DNA of 64,000 nucleotides from DASZTV01 sp035550655 (GTDB lineage Bacteria; Actinomycetota; Actinomycetes; JAFAQI01), in NCBI GenBank assembly GCA_035550655.1, contig DASZOU010000036.1, positions 1-64,000 of the forward strand, in the 5' to 3' direction. The notes beneath the pieces were generated by a model. That model saw nothing but the letters and a program-made list of their open reading frames with translations. It was not told the DNA's origin and made no database searches. The position numbers were made by a program, and so were the translations under genes. Positions within the stretch are counted from its first letter, which is position 1. Each line of letters opens with the position of its first letter. This document shows, one piece after another, positions 34,153 through 42,926 of this stretch.

Positions 34153-35022
34153 CTAACTATCCGTGGCGTGAGCGCCTTTGGACGGCCGGCGACGCCGGGG
34201 CGGGGCGCTGACACCCGGTGCCAGGCGGCGCGCCGTCACGAGAAAGCCGGTATGCCCGATCATCCGGTGCTCCGGCCGCACCGCCAGGCCGTCGACGTGC
34301 CAGCCCCGGACCATCGACTCCCACGGCGCCGGCTCGGCGAACCCGCCGTGCTGCCGGAGCGCCTCGACCAGGGCCGACAGCTGCGTGGTCGTCGCCACGT
34401 AGCCGCACAGCACCCCGCCTGGCACGAGCAGCCGAGCGCAGGTGGTCACGACCTCCCACGGCGCGAGCATGTCGAGGACGACGCGGTCCGCGACCGCTTC
34501 GCCGGGGGCATCGATCACGTCGCCGACATGCAGCTCCCAGGTCGCGACCGGTCCGCCCAGGAAGCGCTCGACGTTGGTCCGCGCCACCTCCGCGAAGTCG
34601 GCCCGGCGCTCGTACGACGTCACCGAACCGGCCGGCCCGACCGCGCGGAGCAGGCTGCAGGTGAGAGCACCCGAGCCCGCGCCCGCCTCCACCACGCGAG
34701 CCCCGGGGTAGACGTCGGCCATCGCGACGATCTGCGCCGCGTCCTTCGGATACACGACCGTCGCGCCGCGCGGCATCGACAGCACGTAGTCGCTCAGCAA
34801 CGGCCGCAGCGCGAGATACGCCGTACCGCCGGCGGAGCTGACGACGCTGCCCTCGGGCTGGCCGATCAGGTCGTCGTGCAGGACCACGCCGCGGTGGGTG
34901 TGGAAGTCCTTGCCGGCCACGAGGGTGATCGTGTGCATTCGGCCTTTGGGGTCGGTGAGCTGCACCAGGTCGCCGACCCGGAACGGCCCGCGCCGCCGCT
35001 CGCCTTCGTTGTCAGTTGCCAC
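34153..35022 (-). CDS. trmI: tRNA (adenine-58-N1)-methyltransferase TrmI
   Basis: SAM-dependent enzyme making m1A58 in the T-loop of tRNA. The 289-aa product has an N-terminal beta domain (FRVGDLVQLTDPKGRMHTITL) and a Rossmann domain: YPKDAAQIVAMADVYPGARV, VEAGAGSGALTCSLLRAVGP (SAM loop) and RVVLDMLAPWEVV, where Asp-x-x-x-Pro is the catalytic segment. The basic C-terminal tail RRRRPSKG is extended. Mycobacterial Rv2118c occupies the same place upstream of mpa. It starts at GTG 35022, 24 bp after the M50 protease gene. Confidence 0.95.
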   Translation of the reverse strand: MATDNEGERRRGPFRVGDLVQLTDPKGRMHTITLVAGKDFHTHRGVVLHDDLIGQPEGSVVSSAGGTAYLALRPLLSDYVLSMPRGATVVYPKDAAQIVAMADVYPGARVVEAGAGSGALTCSLLRAVGPAGSVTSYERRADFAEVARTNVERFLGGPVATWELHVGDVIDAPGEAVADRVVLDMLAPWEVVTTCARLLVPGGVLCGYVATTTQLSALVEALRQHGGFAEPAPWESMVRGWHVDGLAVRPEHRMIGHTGFLVTARRLAPGVSAPPRRRRPSKGAHATDS

Positions 35023-35046
35023 GGTTGGTGCTCACGCCAGGACTGT

Positions 35047-36183
35047 CTACCTGACGCCGGCCGTGCGCAGTGCGGCGATGAGGTCAGTGCGGGCCAGCAC
35101 GCCTTGCAACGCACCGTCCTCGCCCGCCACGAGGTACTCCGTTGCCGGGGTCTCCTGCATCGCCGTCATCAGGTCCGCGCCGGACAGCGTCGGTGAGAGC
35201 ACCAGCCCGGCCTCGACGGGACGGGCCAGATCGCTCACCGACATCCAGGGCTGCCGCTCGATCGGCGTGGCCTGAACCGCGGCTTCCGACACAATGCCCG
35301 CCCACCGGTTACGGCCGTCCACGACGACTAGGGCGCGGGCCCCTATTGCCCGTGCCCGGCGTACTGCCTCAGCGAGGGGCAGCTGCGCCTCGACGGTGAG
35401 CGCGGGTCGCACGAGCGTCGAGAGCGAAAGACCCGGTATCGCCGCGCCAACCCGTGCCTGCGCCACCGACAGCGACGCGTTGGCCCACATGAAGAAGGCC
35501 ACGAGCAGCAGGTAGAACACACCGATGGTGGCGTTGCTGCCGCCGTACCTGGCCTCGACGCCGGCGCCCACAACGAGAAGTCCGGCGATGCCCAGGCCCA
35601 TGTGACCGGCGATCAGCAGCGCCCGCATCCGGTCGCCGGTGATCCGCCACAGGAGCGCGCGCAGCAAGCGGCCGCCGTCGAGCGGCATCCCGGGAAGCAG
35701 GTTGAACGCAGCGACGACGGCGTTGATGGTCGCGGTGGCGTTCGCGAGCAGCCACCCGACCGAGTGCTCCGGAAGCGCGGCGCCGATCGCGGCCGCGACG
35801 CCTGCGACGAAGACCGACGTGAGCGGCCCGACCTGAGCGAGCAGGAACTCGCCACCGGGGGTCTTGGGCTCGTCGAGCACCTCGGAGACCGCTCCGAGCA
35901 GCTGCAGCACGACGCGACCCACCCGCAGCCCGAGCGCCTTCGCGACGAGAACGTGGCTGGCCTCGTGCGCCAGCACGGCGGCGTACACGAGCAGGATCAA
36001 CGCGAAGGCGACGAGATAGCTGGCCGGAGCGCTGACACGCACGCTGTCCCGGATGGCGCTCGGGCCGGCGGCCGTCCCGATCAACACCAGGACGATCCAG
36101 CCTCGTGACAACACGAGCGGTACGCCGAAGATCCGGCCGAACGGGATGCCGGCTCCGCGCCGCGGCTGCGGCTGCTCGCTCAC
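35047..36183 (-). CDS. Site-2-protease-like M50 metallopeptidase with CBS domains
   Basis: Intramembrane zinc protease of 378 aa. Five or six hydrophobic segments occupy the first 250 residues. The active site has AHEASHVLVAKALG (H-E-x2-H, about 73-77) in one helix and NLLPGMPLDGGRLLRA, with the metal-binding Asp, in another. The C-terminal part (about 255-378) is a pair of CBS motifs that could sense nucleotides. Relatives release membrane-tethered regulators such as anti-sigma factors; the substrate is unknown. GTG 36183 is used because the frame beyond overlaps the divergent nuclease gene. trmI follows after 24 bp. Confidence 0.88.
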   Translation of the reverse strand: MSEQPQPRRGAGIPFGRIFGVPLVLSRGWIVLVLIGTAAGPSAIRDSVRVSAPASYLVAFALILLVYAAVLAHEASHVLVAKALGLRVGRVVLQLLGAVSEVLDEPKTPGGEFLLAQVGPLTSVFVAGVAAAIGAALPEHSVGWLLANATATINAVVAAFNLLPGMPLDGGRLLRALLWRITGDRMRALLIAGHMGLGIAGLLVVGAGVEARYGGSNATIGVFYLLLVAFFMWANASLSVAQARVGAAIPGLSLSTLVRPALTVEAQLPLAEAVRRARAIGARALVVVDGRNRWAGIVSEAAVQATPIERQPWMSVSDLARPVEAGLVLSPTLSGADLMTAMQETPATEYLVAGEDGALQGVLARTDLIAALRTAGVR

Positions 36184-36241
36184 GGGTCCAGCGTAGGCGC
36201 GTCGGCAGATTTCGTCGGTGGGTTGCTCTAACGTCCCGGCT

Positions 36242-37132
36242 ATGACGGAAGTGGTCGAGTCGGAGAGCATCACCCGGGTGATCGAGCTGCCCGTCGATGC
36301 CGCTGACCCGACCAAGCCGGAGTGGTCGTTGTCGCCGTCGCGCGCGCTCGACTTCAAGAACTGCGCCCTTTTGTACCGGTTCCGGGTGATCGACCGGCTG
36401 CCCGAGCCGCCGAGCCTGGACGCGGCGCGCGGGACCGTCGTCCACGGCGTGCTCGAGCGCCTCTTCGACCTGCCGGCGGTGGATCGGACGATCGCTGCGG
36501 CGTGCGAGGACGTGGAGCCCGGCTGGCAGGCCGTGCTCGACGAGGCGCCTGAGCTCGCTGCCCTGATCGACGGCGCTCCGGGTGGCCTGGCCGGACTGGT
36601 CTCCTCGACCCGCGCGCTGCTCGACAGCTATTTCGCTCTCGAGGACCCGCAGCGATTGGAGCCGGCAGACCGCGAGGTCCTCGTCGAGACCACCCTGCCC
36701 TCGGGGATCCACCTCAAGGGATTCGTCGACCGCCTCGACCGCTCCACCGCCGGTGACCTGCGCGTCGTCGACTACAAGACCGGCAAGTCGCCCAGCGAGT
36801 TGTTCGAGGGCAAAGCCCTGTTCCAGCTCCGCTTCTACGCACTGGTGCTGTGGCGGTCGACCGGTGTCCTGCCCAGGATGCTACGGCTGTACTACCTGGC
36901 CGATCGCGAGGTGCTCGACTACTCGCCGGACACCGCGGACCTCGAGTCGCTGGAACGTCAGCTGGAGGCGATTGCCGCCGCGATCGTGAAAGCCCGCGAA
37001 ACCGGCGACTGGCGCCACAAGCCCAGCAAGCTATGTAACTGGTGTTCGTTTCAGTCGCTCTGCCCTGAGTTCGGCGGTACCCCGCCTCCCCTGCCTGACG
37101 GGCCGGCCGAGTCCTCGTCCTCCGTCGGCTAG
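36242..37132 (+). CDS. RecB-family nuclease with probable 4Fe-4S cluster (Rv2119-like)
   Basis: PD-(D/E)XK nuclease of 296 aa. Motifs: SPSRALDFKNCALLYRFR near the start, ARGTVVHGVLERLF with the conserved His (about 70), VDRLDR, then VVDYKTGK (catalytic D-x-K) around 180. Four cysteines, one at FKNC (about 40) and three in CNWCSFQSLCPEF (about 265-277), match the iron-sulfur frame of AddB/Cas4-type nucleases. It is a stand-alone gene, so a role in DNA end repair is inferred. ATG 36242 starts it, divergent from the M50 gene by 58 bp. Confidence 0.88.
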   Translation: MTEVVESESITRVIELPVDAADPTKPEWSLSPSRALDFKNCALLYRFRVIDRLPEPPSLDAARGTVVHGVLERLFDLPAVDRTIAAACEDVEPGWQAVLDEAPELAALIDGAPGGLAGLVSSTRALLDSYFALEDPQRLEPADREVLVETTLPSGIHLKGFVDRLDRSTAGDLRVVDYKTGKSPSELFEGKALFQLRFYALVLWRSTGVLPRMLRLYYLADREVLDYSPDTADLESLERQLEAIAAAIVKARETGDWRHKPSKLCNWCSFQSLCPEFGGTPPPLPDGPAESSSSVG

Positions 37133-37180
37133 GGGAAAAGTGGCTCGCTTCGCCTCCGCGAAGCGTCGCGCACTTCTCCC
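37133..37180. terminator. Hairpin terminator between convergent genes
   Basis: GCTTCGC-CTCC-GCGAAGC (37147-37164) is a perfect 7-bp stem-loop. Flanking GGGGAAAAGTG and CACTTCTCCC form a second, imperfect outer stem. It fills the 76-bp gap between the RecB-like and HAD stop codons and can act on both strands. Confidence 0.7.
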
Positions 37181-37208
37181 ACGCCTCCTCCGGACATCGA
37201 CCGACCCG

Positions 37209-37871
37209 TCACGCACCGAGGGAGAGCAGCCGCTGAACGGAGAGCTCCTTCAGACTCGCGACCACCACACGGCCGGGGGTTTCGGGGATTGGGGCGATCC
37301 AGGGGACGGCTATTACTTTGCAGCCGGCTGCTTCCGCTGAGGTGACGCCGCTCATTGCGTCTTCGAGGACTACGGCGTTGGCGGGGAGGACGCCGAGGCG
37401 CTCGCACGCCACCAGGTAAGGCTCGGGGTCGGGCTTGCCGTGGGTGACCTCGTCGCCGGCGAGGGTCACGTCGAAGCGCTCCCTGCCGACTCCGTCGAGG
37501 ACCGCGTCGACCAGTACGCGGTAGGACGACGACACGAGGCCCGTCGCAAGACCGGCGTCGCGCGCGGCATCGACCAGCTCGATCGCCCCCGGCATCAGCG
37601 GCAGCTGGTCGTGGTAGAGCTCGACCATCCGGTTCAGCAGGAAGGCCATCGCGGCTTCGACGTCGACCTGGTCGCGCGGCACGTCGTACCACTCGAGGAT
37701 CGTGCGGATCGCCGTGTCGAGCCGCGTCCCGATGATCGCCGTCTTGAGCTCGTCACTCCAGCTGCCGCCAAGATGCCCGGCGAGCTCGATCTCACCGACC
37801 GTCCACAACGGCTCCGAGTCGACCAACAAGCCGTCCATGTCGAACAGGACGGCCTGAACCGGATAGCTCAC
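37209..37871 (-). CDS. HAD-superfamily hydrolase (phosphatase/phosphoglucomutase-like)
   Basis: Haloacid-dehalogenase-fold phosphatase of 220 aa. Motif I is LFDMDGLLVDSEPLW (9-23, nucleophile D11 and acid/base D13). The cap helix domain follows, motif II is GLVSSSYRVLVDAVL, motif III has the Lys in THGKPDPEPYLVACERLGV, and motif IV is VLEDAMSGVTSAEAAGCKVIAV. The pattern is of beta-phosphoglucomutase/CbbY-like enzymes acting on small phosphates; substrate unknown. GTG 37871 overlaps the metH stop (GTGA), so it is translated after metH. Confidence 0.9.
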   Translation of the reverse strand: MSYPVQAVLFDMDGLLVDSEPLWTVGEIELAGHLGGSWSDELKTAIIGTRLDTAIRTILEWYDVPRDQVDVEAAMAFLLNRMVELYHDQLPLMPGAIELVDAARDAGLATGLVSSSYRVLVDAVLDGVGRERFDVTLAGDEVTHGKPDPEPYLVACERLGVLPANAVVLEDAMSGVTSAEAAGCKVIAVPWIAPIPETPGRVVVASLKELSVQRLLSLGA

Positions 37872-40800
37872 CGCGCGTTGAAGTACTTGGCCTCGGGGTG
37901 ATGCACCACGATCGCGTCCGTCGCCTGCTCGGGAACGAGCTGGAACTCCTCCGACAACGTGACCCCGATCCGCGCCGGGTCCAACAGCTCGACGACTTTG
38001 GCGCGGTCCTCGAGGTCAGGGCACGCGGGGTAGCCGAACGAGTAGCGCGAGCCTCGGTACGCCTGGTGGGCGAGCACCTCGGACAGGTCACCCGAGGTCT
38101 CGGCGCCGAAGCCGAGGTCGTCGCGGATCCGGCTGTGCCAGAGCTCCGCGAGCGCCTCGGTGAGCTGGACGGACAGCCCGTGCAGCTCGAGGTAGTCGCG
38201 ATAGGCGTTCTTGGCGAACAGCTCGGCCGTCACCTCGCTGATCCGCGCGCCGACCGTGACGAGCTGGAATGCCACGACGTCGACCTCGCCGGACTCCTCG
38301 GGGCGGAAGAAGTCGGACAGGCAGAGGAACCGGTCGCGTCGCTGTCGCGGGAAGGTGAACCGCAGCCGCTCCGAGCCGTCCTCCTGAAGGACGATCAGGT
38401 CGTCACCCTTGGAGACGCAGGGGAAGTAGCCGTAGACCACGGCGGCCTCCAGCCACTGCTCGGCCTGCATCCGCTCGAGCCAGGCGCGCAGCCGCGGCCG
38501 GCCTTCGGTCTCGACCAGCTCGTCGTACGACGCGCCGCCCTCCCCGCGGGACGGCTTCAGCCCCCACTGCCCGAGGAACGTGGCCCGCTCATCGAGCAGA
38601 GCGGCGTAGTCGGCCAGCGCGATGCCCTTGACCACCCGATCGCCGAGGAACGGCGGCACCGGGACCACGTTGTCGACCGCGACGTTGGAGCGGGCCGGCA
38701 GCAGCTCGGGGGCGACCTCGTCGGGGCGAGAGCGCACCAATACGCGGCGCTCCCGCAACGCGGGCATCGTTGCGCCGGGCTCGCCGCGCTTGACCGCCAT
38801 CACCGCGTCCATCAGGCGCAGACCTTCGAAGGCATCCTTGGCGTAGCGAACCTCGCCCTCGTAGAGCTCGGCGAGATCCACCTCGACGTACGCCCGCGTC
38901 AAGGCCGCGCCGCCGAGCAGCACCGGCCAACGATCAGCGAGACCTCGACTGTTCAGCTCCTCGAGGTTCTCCTTCATGATCACGGTGCTCTTCACGAGCA
39001 GTCCGCTCATGCCGATCACGTCGGCCGCATGCTCCTGCGCCGCGTCGACGATCGCGGCGATCGGCTGCTTGATGCCAATGTTGACCACGGTGTAGCCGTT
39101 GTTGGTCAAGATGATGTCGACGAGGTTCTTGCCGATGTCGTGGACGTCGCCGCGAACGGTCGCCAACACGATCGTGCCCTTGCCGTCGTCGTCGGTCTTC
39201 TCCATGTGCGGCTCGAGGTAGCCGACCGCTGCCTTCATCACCTCGGCCGACTGCAGCACGAACGGCAGCTGCATCTGCCCAGAGCCGAACAGGTCACCGA
39301 CGACTCGCATGCCTTCGAGGAGGTGGTCGTTGATGATGTCCAGCGGCGTCTTGCCGGTGGCCATCGCCTCGTCGAGGTCCGGCTCCAGACCGCCGCGCTC
39401 GCCGTCGATGATTCGCCGGGCGAGGCGCTCCCCCAGCGGCAGCGCGGCGAGCTCCTCCGCGCGTGACTGCTTGGCGGCCGCCACGTCGACACCCTCGAAC
39501 AGATCGAGGAACCGGGTCAGCGGGTCGTACGCCGGCTCGGTGTCGGTCGCCGGCCGGCGCCGGTCCCAGACCATGTCGAGGGCGACCTCGCGCTGTTCTT
39601 CAGGGATCCGTGCGAACGGCAGGATCTTCGATGCGTGCACGATCGCCGAGTCCAAACCGGCCTTGACGCACTCGTGCAGGAAGACCGAGTTCAACACCTG
39701 GCGCGCGGCCGGGTTGAGCCCGAACGACACGTTCGACAAGCCCAACGTGGTTTGCACATCGGGATAGAGCCGCTTGACCTCGCGGATCGCCTCGATGGTC
39801 TCCAGCGCGTCGCGTCTGGTCTCTTCCTGGCCGGTGGCGATCGGGAACGTCAGGCAGTCGACGATGATGTCGGCCTGCTCCATCCCCCAGTTCGAGGTGA
39901 GGTCGTCGATCAACCGGCTCGCAACCCGCACCTTCCACTCGGCGGTGCGCGCCTGGCCTTCCTCGTCGATCGTGAGCGCGACGACAGCAGCGCCATGCTC
40001 CTTGACCAGCGGCATCATCTTCGCGATGCGGGAGTTCGGCCCGTCACCGTCCTCGTAGTTCACCGAGTTGATGACGCTGCGACCTCCGAGGCACTCGAGC
40101 CCGGCCTCGATCACCGCGGGCTCCGTCGAGTCCAGGACGAGCGGCAACGTCGATGCCGTCGCGAAGCGGAACGCGACCTCGCGCATGTCAGCAGCGCCGT
40201 CGCGCCCGACATAGTCGATGCAGACATCGAGTAGATGGGCACCGTCGCGGGTCTGGTCCCGAGCGATCTCCACGCACTCGTCCCAGCGCTCGGCGAGCAT
40301 CGCTTCGCGGAACGCCTTCGAGCCGTTGGCGTTGGTGCGCTCGCCGATCGTGAGGTACGTCGTGTCCTGGCGGAACGGCACGTGCTGGTAGAGGCTGGCC
40401 GCGCCGCGGTCCGGGTGGGGACGCCGCGGCGTGATCGCTTGCCCGCCGACGCGCTGGACCACCTGCCGCAGGTGTTCCGGCGTCGTCCCGCAGCAGCCCC
40501 CGACCAGCGACAGCCCGAACTCGCGCGTGAAGGTGTCGTGGGCGTCCGCGAGCTCCTCTGGGCTGAGCGGATAGCGCGCGCCGTCCGCTGTGAGCTCGGG
40601 CAGGCCCGCATTCGGCATGCACGACAACCCGACCCGCGCGTGCCGTGACAGATGACGCAGGTGCTCGCTCATCTCCGCCGGGCCGGTCGCGCAGTTCAGC
40701 CCGATCAGGTCGATGTCGAGCGGCTCCAGGGCGGTGAGCGCCGCGCCGATCTCGCTGCCCAGAAGCATGGTGCCGGTGGTCTCGACGGTGACCTGCACGA

Positions 40801-41383
40801 ACAGCGGCAGCTTGATGCCGGTCGCCGCGAACGCCCGCCGGGCGCCGTTGATCGAGGCCTTCGCTTGAAGCAGGTCCTGCGCGGTCTCGACGAGCACCGC
40901 GTCCGCGCCACCGGCGATCAGGCCGTCGACCTCCGCCTGGTAGGCGTCGCGCAGCGCGGCGTACGTCGTGTGTCCAAGCGTGGGCAGCTTCGTGCCGGGC
41001 CCGACCGAGCCGATCACCCAGCGCGGGCGGTCGGCGGTCGAGTAGCCGTCAGCCACCTCCCGGGCCAACCGAGCGCCGGCCTCCGCGAACTCCCGGATCC
41101 GCGACTCGATGCCGTACTCGCCGAGGTTCGCCAGGTTGGCACCGAAGGTATTCGTCTCGACCGCGTCGCAGCCGACCGCGAAGTACGCCTCGTGCACGCT
41201 GCGCACGACGTCGGGCCGGGTGACGTTGAGAACCTCGTTGCAGCCCTCGTGACCTTCGAAGTCATCGAGCGTCAGGTCGTGGGCCTGCAGCATCGTGCCC
41301 ATCGCGCCGTCCGCGACAACAACCCGCTCGCGCAGTGCCTGGAGCAGCGCGGCAGGTCCGGAGCGCTCCCGCGGACTCGACAT
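37868..41383 (-). CDS. metH: Cobalamin-dependent methionine synthase
   Basis: Transfers the methyl group of 5-methyl-tetrahydrofolate to homocysteine through cob(I)alamin. All four modules are present in 1171 aa: homocysteine domain (about 1-320) with zinc ligands in GLNCATGP and C297/C298 of GGCCGTTPEH; pterin domain (about 335-610) with GERTNANGSKAFRE; B12 domain (about 640-880) with cobalt ligand H748 in DVHDIGKNLVD; and the reactivation domain (about 890-1171). ATG 41383 lacks a Shine-Dalgarno sequence but has TAGAAT 8 nt upstream. No cobalamin riboswitch fits in the 91-bp gap to the divergent USP gene. Confidence 0.97.
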   Translation of the reverse strand: MSSPRERSGPAALLQALRERVVVADGAMGTMLQAHDLTLDDFEGHEGCNEVLNVTRPDVVRSVHEAYFAVGCDAVETNTFGANLANLGEYGIESRIREFAEAGARLAREVADGYSTADRPRWVIGSVGPGTKLPTLGHTTYAALRDAYQAEVDGLIAGGADAVLVETAQDLLQAKASINGARRAFAATGIKLPLFVQVTVETTGTMLLGSEIGAALTALEPLDIDLIGLNCATGPAEMSEHLRHLSRHARVGLSCMPNAGLPELTADGARYPLSPEELADAHDTFTREFGLSLVGGCCGTTPEHLRQVVQRVGGQAITPRRPHPDRGAASLYQHVPFRQDTTYLTIGERTNANGSKAFREAMLAERWDECVEIARDQTRDGAHLLDVCIDYVGRDGAADMREVAFRFATASTLPLVLDSTEPAVIEAGLECLGGRSVINSVNYEDGDGPNSRIAKMMPLVKEHGAAVVALTIDEEGQARTAEWKVRVASRLIDDLTSNWGMEQADIIVDCLTFPIATGQEETRRDALETIEAIREVKRLYPDVQTTLGLSNVSFGLNPAARQVLNSVFLHECVKAGLDSAIVHASKILPFARIPEEQREVALDMVWDRRRPATDTEPAYDPLTRFLDLFEGVDVAAAKQSRAEELAALPLGERLARRIIDGERGGLEPDLDEAMATGKTPLDIINDHLLEGMRVVGDLFGSGQMQLPFVLQSAEVMKAAVGYLEPHMEKTDDDGKGTIVLATVRGDVHDIGKNLVDIILTNNGYTVVNIGIKQPIAAIVDAAQEHAADVIGMSGLLVKSTVIMKENLEELNSRGLADRWPVLLGGAALTRAYVEVDLAELYEGEVRYAKDAFEGLRLMDAVMAVKRGEPGATMPALRERRVLVRSRPDEVAPELLPARSNVAVDNVVPVPPFLGDRVVKGIALADYAALLDERATFLGQWGLKPSRGEGGASYDELVETEGRPRLRAWLERMQAEQWLEAAVVYGYFPCVSKGDDLIVLQEDGSERLRFTFPRQRRDRFLCLSDFFRPEESGEVDVVAFQLVTVGARISEVTAELFAKNAYRDYLELHGLSVQLTEALAELWHSRIRDDLGFGAETSGDLSEVLAHQAYRGSRYSFGYPACPDLEDRAKVVELLDPARIGVTLSEEFQLVPEQATDAIVVHHPEAKYFNAR

Positions 41384-41391
41384 TGCGCTCG

Positions 41392-41397
41392 ATTCTA
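41392..41397 (-). promoter_or_regulatory. Candidate -10 box for near-leaderless metH
   Basis: TAGAAT on the minus strand fits TANNNT and lies 8 nt before the metH ATG, which has no Shine-Dalgarno sequence. Transcription would start at or within a base or two of the ATG. No clear -35 is seen. Confidence 0.4.
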
Positions 41398-41474
41398 GTG
41401 TTCGTGACTGTTTGCGGGCTGCTCATATACGGTTCCTCAAACCGCCAGCGAGTGCTCGAAGGGGGCAGGCCGGG

Positions 41475-41939
41475 GTGAGCAGCTACACAAAGGTCCTCGT
41501 GGGGACCGACGGATCGCCATCATCGTTCCGCGCGGTCGAGCGAGCAGCCGCGTTGGCGGGCGACACCGGCGCGACGCTGATCATCGCCTCTGCATATGCG
41601 CCGCTGTCCGACCGCGACCGGGTTCGGGCCACGCAGGAGCTCGGCGACGCGGCGTACAAGGTCATGGGCGCGAATCCGGCCGAGGACGCGCTGCGCGAGG
41701 CGAAAGCGATCGCCACCAAAGCAGGCGCGAAGAAGATCGAGACGACGGCAGAGGCCGGCGACCCGGTCGACGTCCTGGTCGCGCTGATCGACGGCCGCAA
41801 GATCGACTTGTGCATCGTCGGAAACCGCGGCTTGAACAGCCTCGCCGGCAGGCTGCTGGGATCGGTTCCCGCCAACATCAGCCATCGCGCGGCCTGCGAT
41901 GTCTTGATCGTCCACACCACTGGCGGCGGCCGCTCCTGA
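41475..41939 (+). CDS. Universal stress protein (UspA family)
   Basis: Single-domain USP of 154 aa. It starts SSYTKVLVGTDGSPSSFRAVERAA and carries the ATP-binding signature GNRGLNSLAGRLLGSVP (G-x2-G-x9-G-S) near residue 118, so it is of the nucleotide-binding type. A stress or dormancy role is usual, yet no DosR box is seen upstream. GTG 41475 is preferred; GAAGGGGG lies about 10 nt upstream. It is divergent from metH and co-directional with the PAC2 gene 40 bp downstream. Confidence 0.9.
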   Translation: MSSYTKVLVGTDGSPSSFRAVERAAALAGDTGATLIIASAYAPLSDRDRVRATQELGDAAYKVMGANPAEDALREAKAIATKAGAKKIETTAEAGDPVDVLVALIDGRKIDLCIVGNRGLNSLAGRLLGSVPANISHRAACDVLIVHTTGGGRS

Positions 41940-41979
41940 CGGTGGGCTCACCGGGCCAGTTCGGGCATACGCTGGACCT

Positions 41980-42816
41980 GTGACGGTGTCCCGCGGCTCC
42001 GGTCGGCGGCGCGCAATGATCGCCGCGTTCGAAGGCTGGAACGACGCGGCCGATGCGGCAACCAACGCGATCGAGCACCTCGAGCGCGAGTGGCAGGCAC
42101 GCCCGTTCGCCGCGATCGATCCCGAGGACTACTACGACTACCAGGTGAACCGTCCGACGGTTCGTCTCGTCGACGGCGTCACCCGGCGGATCGACTGGCC
42201 CACCACCCGGCTCGCGCTCGCCACGGTGGGCGACCGCGAGATCGTGCTGGTTCGAGGCCTCGAGCCGAACATGCGGTGGCGTGCGTTCTGCGACGAGCTG
42301 ACCGCATTCGCGGACGAGCTCGAGGTGGAGCAGGTCGTGTGCCTTGCTGCGCTGCTCGCCGACGTACCGCACACCCGGCCCATCGATGTGAACGGCTCCG
42401 CCTCGGACGAAGTCCTCGCTCACAGCCTCGGCCTGACCCGCTCCCGCTACGAAGGTCCGACCGGCGTGGTCAGCGTGTTTCACCAGGCGCTCGCCGACAC
42501 CGGCCGCAAGGTCGTGTCGTACTGGGCGAGCGTGCCGCACTACTTCGCGCAGCCGCCCTGCCCCAAGGCCACGCTCACCTTGCTGCATCGGGTGGAGGAC
42601 GTGCTCGACGTCACCGTGCCGCTCGGCGACCTGCCAGAGGCCGCGCAGACCTGGGAGAGCGACGTCGACGCGCTCGCGCGTGACGACGGGGAGATCGCGG
42701 ACTACATCGCCTCGCTCGAGCTGCGCGACGACCAGACCGCTATGCCCGAAGCCTCAGGGGAAGCAATCGCCCGCGCCTTCGAGCGGTACCTACGCCGGCA
42801 CGACTCGGCTGACTAG
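41980..42816 (+). CDS. PAC2-family protein (Rv2125-like)
   Basis: Protein of 278 aa related to the eukaryotic/archaeal proteasome-assembly chaperone PAC2. Recognisable segments are MIAAFEGWNDAADAATNAI, DPEDYYDYQVNRPTVRL, VLVRGLEPNMRWRAFCDELTAFA and PHYFAQPPCPKATLTLLHRVE. M. tuberculosis Rv2125 also neighbours metH. A direct role in assembling the PrcAB core has not been shown in actinobacteria to my knowledge, but the gene lies 7 kb from the proteasome locus. Start at GTG 41980. Confidence 0.88.
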   Translation: MTVSRGSGRRRAMIAAFEGWNDAADAATNAIEHLEREWQARPFAAIDPEDYYDYQVNRPTVRLVDGVTRRIDWPTTRLALATVGDREIVLVRGLEPNMRWRAFCDELTAFADELEVEQVVCLAALLADVPHTRPIDVNGSASDEVLAHSLGLTRSRYEGPTGVVSVFHQALADTGRKVVSYWASVPHYFAQPPCPKATLTLLHRVEDVLDVTVPLGDLPEAAQTWESDVDALARDDGEIADYIASLELRDDQTAMPEASGEAIARAFERYLRRHDSAD

Positions 42817-42847
42817 CGCCTTGGTCGGGTGCGGCTCCGAGGGCATC

Positions 42848-42902
42848 CGCCGCAACGGGTCGCTCGCCCGAATCCTCGGGCTCGCTCCTTAGTGTTGCGG
42901 CG
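42848..42902. terminator. Compound hairpin between convergent PAC2 gene and mshC
   Basis: CGCCGCAAC (42848-42856) and GTTGCGGCG (42894-42902) are perfect 9-bp arms. Nested inside is GCCCGA-ATCC-TCGGGC. The cruciform-like structure lies in the 110-bp gap between two stop codons and probably ends transcription from both sides. Confidence 0.65.
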
Positions 42903-42926
42903 CATCTCCTCTGCGCCGCTTCGCGA

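Noticed and set aside
37898..39466. 522-codon open frame opposite metH
   Set aside because: Shadow of the metH reactivation and B12 domains; no recognisable protein and no ribosome-binding site.
41384..41474. Cobalamin riboswitch upstream of metH
   Set aside because: Only 91 bp separate metH from the divergent gene and no B12-box-like sequence is seen.
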